Source of the DNA: Kosakonia oryzendophytica
Lineage (GTDB): Bacteria > Pseudomonadota > Gammaproteobacteria > Enterobacterales > Enterobacteriaceae
Assembly: GCF_900094925.1 (NCBI RefSeq)
Contig: NZ_FMAY01000009.1
Span: 1-64,000, forward strand
Direction of reading: 5' to 3'
DNA: 64,000 nt
Below the pieces are notes generated by a model. That model made no database searches. It saw only the letters and a program-made list of their open reading frames with translations, and was not told the DNA's origin. Below, in pieces: positions 61,241 to 64,000 of this stretch (position 1 is its first letter; every line of letters begins with the position of its first letter). A program made the translations under genes and the position numbers.

Positions 61241-61933
61241 ATGTTATCCAGAAGAGTGCTTGTGATTGAAGACGATGCGGATGCCGCCAGCGTGCTGGAA
61301 GCTTATCTGCGTCGTGAAAACTACGAGGTGTCCATTGTGGGCGATGGCTTATCCGGGCTTGAGATGGCGCAGCGCTGGAAGCCGGATCTGATCCTGCTGG
61401 ATGTGATGTTGCCTGGCCTGAATGGCACCGAAGTGCTGGCGGCGCTGCGGCGTAAAAGCGATGTGCCCGTCATTATGGTGACCGCCATGGGGGATACGCC
61501 GGATCGCATCGGTGCGCTGCGCTACGGCGCGGATGATTATGTTGTTAAACCTTACCACCCTGGCGAAGTGGTGGCGCGGGTACAGGCGGTGCTGCGCCGC
61601 AGTCGACAGGCGGAAACGCGGGATGACGTGCTGCGCTGGCATACCCTGGAAGTGGACAGGGTCGCCATTACCGCCACGGTGACGCAGGGGGATAACATTC
61701 GGGTACTGGATCTGACGCCGACCGAATTCTCCTTGTTGTCGACGCTGATGGGCAACCCGACCCGGCCGTTTTCCCGCCAACATTTACTGGAACACTGTCT
61801 GCCGGAGAGCGAAGCGCTGGAGCGGGTGGTGGATACGCACGTTTACAACCTGCGCAAAAAACTGGAGAACGCAGGCATTACCGGCGTGTTAGCCAACGTT
61901 CGCGGCATTGGTTACAGGTTTCGCCAGCTATGA
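61241..61933 (+). CDS. OmpR-family response regulator 2 (BaeR/AdeR-like)
   Basis: 230 residues from ATG 61241 (MLSRRVLVIEDDADAA); GGTGG upstream. Asp54 in LLDVMLPGLNG, Lys in VKPYHPGEV, winged helix ending RGIGYRFRQL. Paralogue of the 57188 regulator (shared TEFSLL, SRQHLLEHCLPES vs SRDELLSSCLPEG, LRKKLEN). Overlaps its kinase by 4 bp. Control of mipA-like gene and/or RND adaptor downstream is inferred from position. Confidence 0.9.
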   Translation: MLSRRVLVIEDDADAASVLEAYLRRENYEVSIVGDGLSGLEMAQRWKPDLILLDVMLPGLNGTEVLAALRRKSDVPVIMVTAMGDTPDRIGALRYGADDYVVKPYHPGEVVARVQAVLRRSRQAETRDDVLRWHTLEVDRVAITATVTQGDNIRVLDLTPTEFSLLSTLMGNPTRPFSRQHLLEHCLPESEALERVVDTHVYNLRKKLENAGITGVLANVRGIGYRFRQL

Positions 61934-63126
61934 ATAATTCCACATATCAATCTCTCTGGCGCTGGATCTGCGGGCGCATTCTGGCGCTGGCGATTGGCAC
62001 TGTGATCCTTATCGCCCTGTGTATGTGGTTACGCTTTGCCATTGGCAACTACTGGATCCTGCATAAGATGCCCGCGGCATTGCGCGAAGAATTCCTTGTA
62101 CTGATGGAGGATCCGCAGATAAACCCGGCGCGTTTCCACGATATTGTGGACAGCTGGTGGGGACTCAGCTACTCCACACCGTCCATCGCTTCTGCCGACT
62201 GGTTGATGGTTGGGGTGCTGGTGTTGGTGATGATCCCCTTTATTGTCTTTATGGGGCTAAAATATGCCCGCCCATTGTCCATTCAGTTTAGCCGTCTGCG
62301 GGATGCCGCCGAAGAGGTGACGCAGGGGGAGTTTGGTCGCCAGGCCGAGCTGGTCAAGGATGCGCCTGCGGAAATGATCCGTTTTGCCAGCGATTTCAAC
62401 GTGATGACACGGCAACTGGCGCGTTATGACCGGGAATTGCGCGCGTCGCACGTGGCGATGGCCCATGAAATTCGCTCGCCGTTGACCGCCGCCATCGGCC
62501 GCTTACAGGGGATGCTTGATGGTGTTTTTGAACCCACGCCCCAGCAACTGGGGATGGTGATGAAGCAACTGCAACATCTCAGTCGTCTGACTGACGAACT
62601 GCATTTACTGTCGCTGGCAGACGCGGGACAACTGACACTCAACCGACAGGTTTTCTCTCTGGATGAGCTGTTGCGTGAGCAGGCAGCCTGGTTGAAACCG
62701 CAGGCCGACGACGCCGGGATCGGCGTTTCCATTGAGGGCGCACAACCCTGTCCTTATTACGGTGATGCGTTTCGCCTGGGGCAGGTTTTTACCATCCTGA
62801 TGGAAAATGCGCTGCGCTACGGGCAACGGGGTGGGCGTCTCTCCATTCACCTACACCGCCAGCAGCAGGATTACCGGATTGATTTTTGCGATAACGGACC
62901 CGGCGTGGAGGCCGATTTTCTACCGGTGATGTTTGATCGCTTTACGCGGGCGGAAACCTCCCGCGCACGGCATTCGGGCGGCAGCGGGCTGGGGTTATCC
63001 ATTGCCCGTGCGATATGCCTGGCGCATGGCGGGAGCATCAGCGCATCGTTACCCGCATCTGGCGGGTTGCAAATCAGCGTCATCCTCCCGGCGGCGTCGG
63101 CGCAGGAAGGAAAATCGTCGTCTTGA
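61930..63126 (+). CDS. Sensor histidine kinase 2 (paralogue of 57889)
   Basis: 398 residues: two helices (about 13-34, 90-110) around a 55-residue periplasmic loop, HAMP, His179 in AMAHEIRSPLTAAIG, N-box MENALRYG, G1 CDNGPGVEADF, G2 GGSGLGLSIARAI. BaeS/AdeS-type. Followed 78 bp later by an RND adaptor gene. Confidence 0.92.
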   Translation: MNNSTYQSLWRWICGRILALAIGTVILIALCMWLRFAIGNYWILHKMPAALREEFLVLMEDPQINPARFHDIVDSWWGLSYSTPSIASADWLMVGVLVLVMIPFIVFMGLKYARPLSIQFSRLRDAAEEVTQGEFGRQAELVKDAPAEMIRFASDFNVMTRQLARYDRELRASHVAMAHEIRSPLTAAIGRLQGMLDGVFEPTPQQLGMVMKQLQHLSRLTDELHLLSLADAGQLTLNRQVFSLDELLREQAAWLKPQADDAGIGVSIEGAQPCPYYGDAFRLGQVFTILMENALRYGQRGGRLSIHLHRQQQDYRIDFCDNGPGVEADFLPVMFDRFTRAETSRARHSGGSGLGLSIARAICLAHGGSISASLPASGGLQISVILPAASAQEGKSSS

Positions 63127-63204
63127 TAAACTCTTGACGAAACATGCAGTGAATCTCGATTTAACTGGCATGAAATGGTGCTCTTTATGTGCCGGAGCGC
63201 CATC

Positions 63205-64000
63205 ATGCCAGAACAATTTACTGATTACTTTCGTCAGTGCCTGCACCACCTTTTCACTGCTGCACGCACCGTTTCACTCCTCTCCCTTCTTCCGCTCATT
63301 GCGTTGAGCATTGCTGTTCCGCTGCTGACAAGCTGTGGCGAAAAGTCAGCGGATAAACCCGCGCCGCCCCGGCCGGTGCGCTACGTGGTGGTTGCGCCGT
63401 CTGCGTTTGGACAAGCCGCCATGCGCACCGGAGAGATCCGCGCACATGATGAAACCACACTGGCTTTTCGTCTGGATGGCCGCATGGTCAGCCGCCTTGT
63501 TGATATTGGCGATCGCGTGCGGGCAGGCCAGGTCCTTGCGCGACAGGAAAGCACAACCGGGCAAAATCAGCTAACCAGCGCGAAAGCCGACCTGGAGGCG
63601 GCGAAAGCCTCAGAACAAGTGGCGGCCCTTAATCTGAGCCGGATGCAGAAGCTGATGCCCTCCGGCGCGATAGCGCGTACTCAGTTTGACAGTGCCCGCG
63701 CGGACTGGCTGACCGCCGCCTCGCGCCTGAAAAGTAGCCAGGCCGCTTTGCGGAACGCAGAGGACAACCTGGCATGGACGCAATTAACGTCGCCTGCTGA
63801 CGGGGTGATCACCGGCGTCAGTGCAGCGGCAGGTCAGGTAGTCAGCGCAGGTCAGACGGTTTTCACGCTAGCGACCAGCGATCGGCGTGATGTGGTGATT
63901 GATATTACCGATCCACAACGCTTGTCAGCAGACACCGCGACGCATTTTCCGGTTGCACTGCTGGCCGATCCGGCGGTGCAGACTACGGGGATTGTCCGTG
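63205..64000 (+). CDS. RND periplasmic adaptor (AcrA/HlyD family), 5' part, runs off window
   Basis: ATG 63205 (MPEQFTDYFRQCLHHLF), open through the last base (265 codons). Lipoprotein-type signal with LTSC near residue 44, unusually far from the start; a later start may be used. Lipoyl half-motifs: FRLDGRMVSRLVDIGDRVRAGQ and LTSPADGVITGVSAAAGQ with an alpha-helical hairpin between (AKADLEAAKASEQVAALNL). It likely begins an RND efflux operon whose permease lies beyond the window. Confidence 0.88.
   Translation, partial: MPEQFTDYFRQCLHHLFTAARTVSLLSLLPLIALSIAVPLLTSCGEKSADKPAPPRPVRYVVVAPSAFGQAAMRTGEIRAHDETTLAFRLDGRMVSRLVDIGDRVRAGQVLARQESTTGQNQLTSAKADLEAAKASEQVAALNLSRMQKLMPSGAIARTQFDSARADWLTAASRLKSSQAALRNAEDNLAWTQLTSPADGVITGVSAAAGQVVSAGQTVFTLATSDRRDVVIDITDPQRLSADTATHFPVALLADPAVQTTGIVR

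Overview
The window is a chromosomal segment from an Enterobacteriaceae genome. About 35 proteins align almost end to end with Escherichia coli/Salmonella products I know (SlyB, AnmK, TyrS, the Rsx complex, Add, ManA, FumA/FumC, Tus, RstAB, PntAB, UspE, FNR, Ogt, SmrA), but gene order and several insertions differ from E. coli K-12. It lies in the replication-terminus half of the chromosome, because it carries tus with an intact Ter site. Genus cannot be fixed from sequence alone; an Enterobacter/Kosakonia/Citrobacter/Kluyvera-like organism is plausible.

Layout. 1-345: 3' end of an IS200/IS605-type element. 390-8035: slyB, anmK, mliC, pdxH-tyrS-pdxY, gstA and dtpA. 8036-9201: a long AT-rich spacer and a CopD/HemJ-like membrane gene not found here in E. 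coli. 9208-16679: nth and rsxEGDCBA, then ydgK, cnu and blr. 16890-22010: ydgJ, add, ydgA and manA, without the uid and mal genes that separate add from ydgA in K-12. 22209-28428: fumA, fumC (with a SoxS/MarA-type box), tus-Ter and rstBA (with a PhoP box). 28557-39784: ydgC, ydgI, ydgH, pntAB, an MscS-type channel, uspE, fnr, ogt and smrA; folM is missing between ydgC and ydgI.

From about 39.8 kb the window becomes accessory. A LexA-box-controlled umuD (40459) is separated by about 8.5 kb from a separately LexA-controlled umuC (49388). Between them are an AraC regulator, a FUSC/DUF1656/HlyD efflux operon, a MarA-type regulator, a chemoreceptor with a sigma-28-like promoter, a relocated yajD and an unrecognised gene. 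Next is a cold-shock cluster with two CspA-family genes and two paralogous zinc-ribbon mini-proteins (51-53 kb).

The last 11 kb is an envelope/efflux region. It has an AcrB-type RND permease without a neighbouring adaptor, two paralogous OmpR-type two-component systems, a TupA-like ATP-grasp gene, a MipA/OmpV gene with a previously uncalled 32-codon membrane mini-gene downstream, and the start of an RND adaptor that runs off the window. No tRNA, rRNA, CRISPR array or prophage structural module was seen. No clearly new defence system was found. The best candidates for undescribed biology are the zinc-ribbon/cold-shock pairs, the MipA-linked mini-protein, the split umuD/umuC locus and the paired two-component efflux region.
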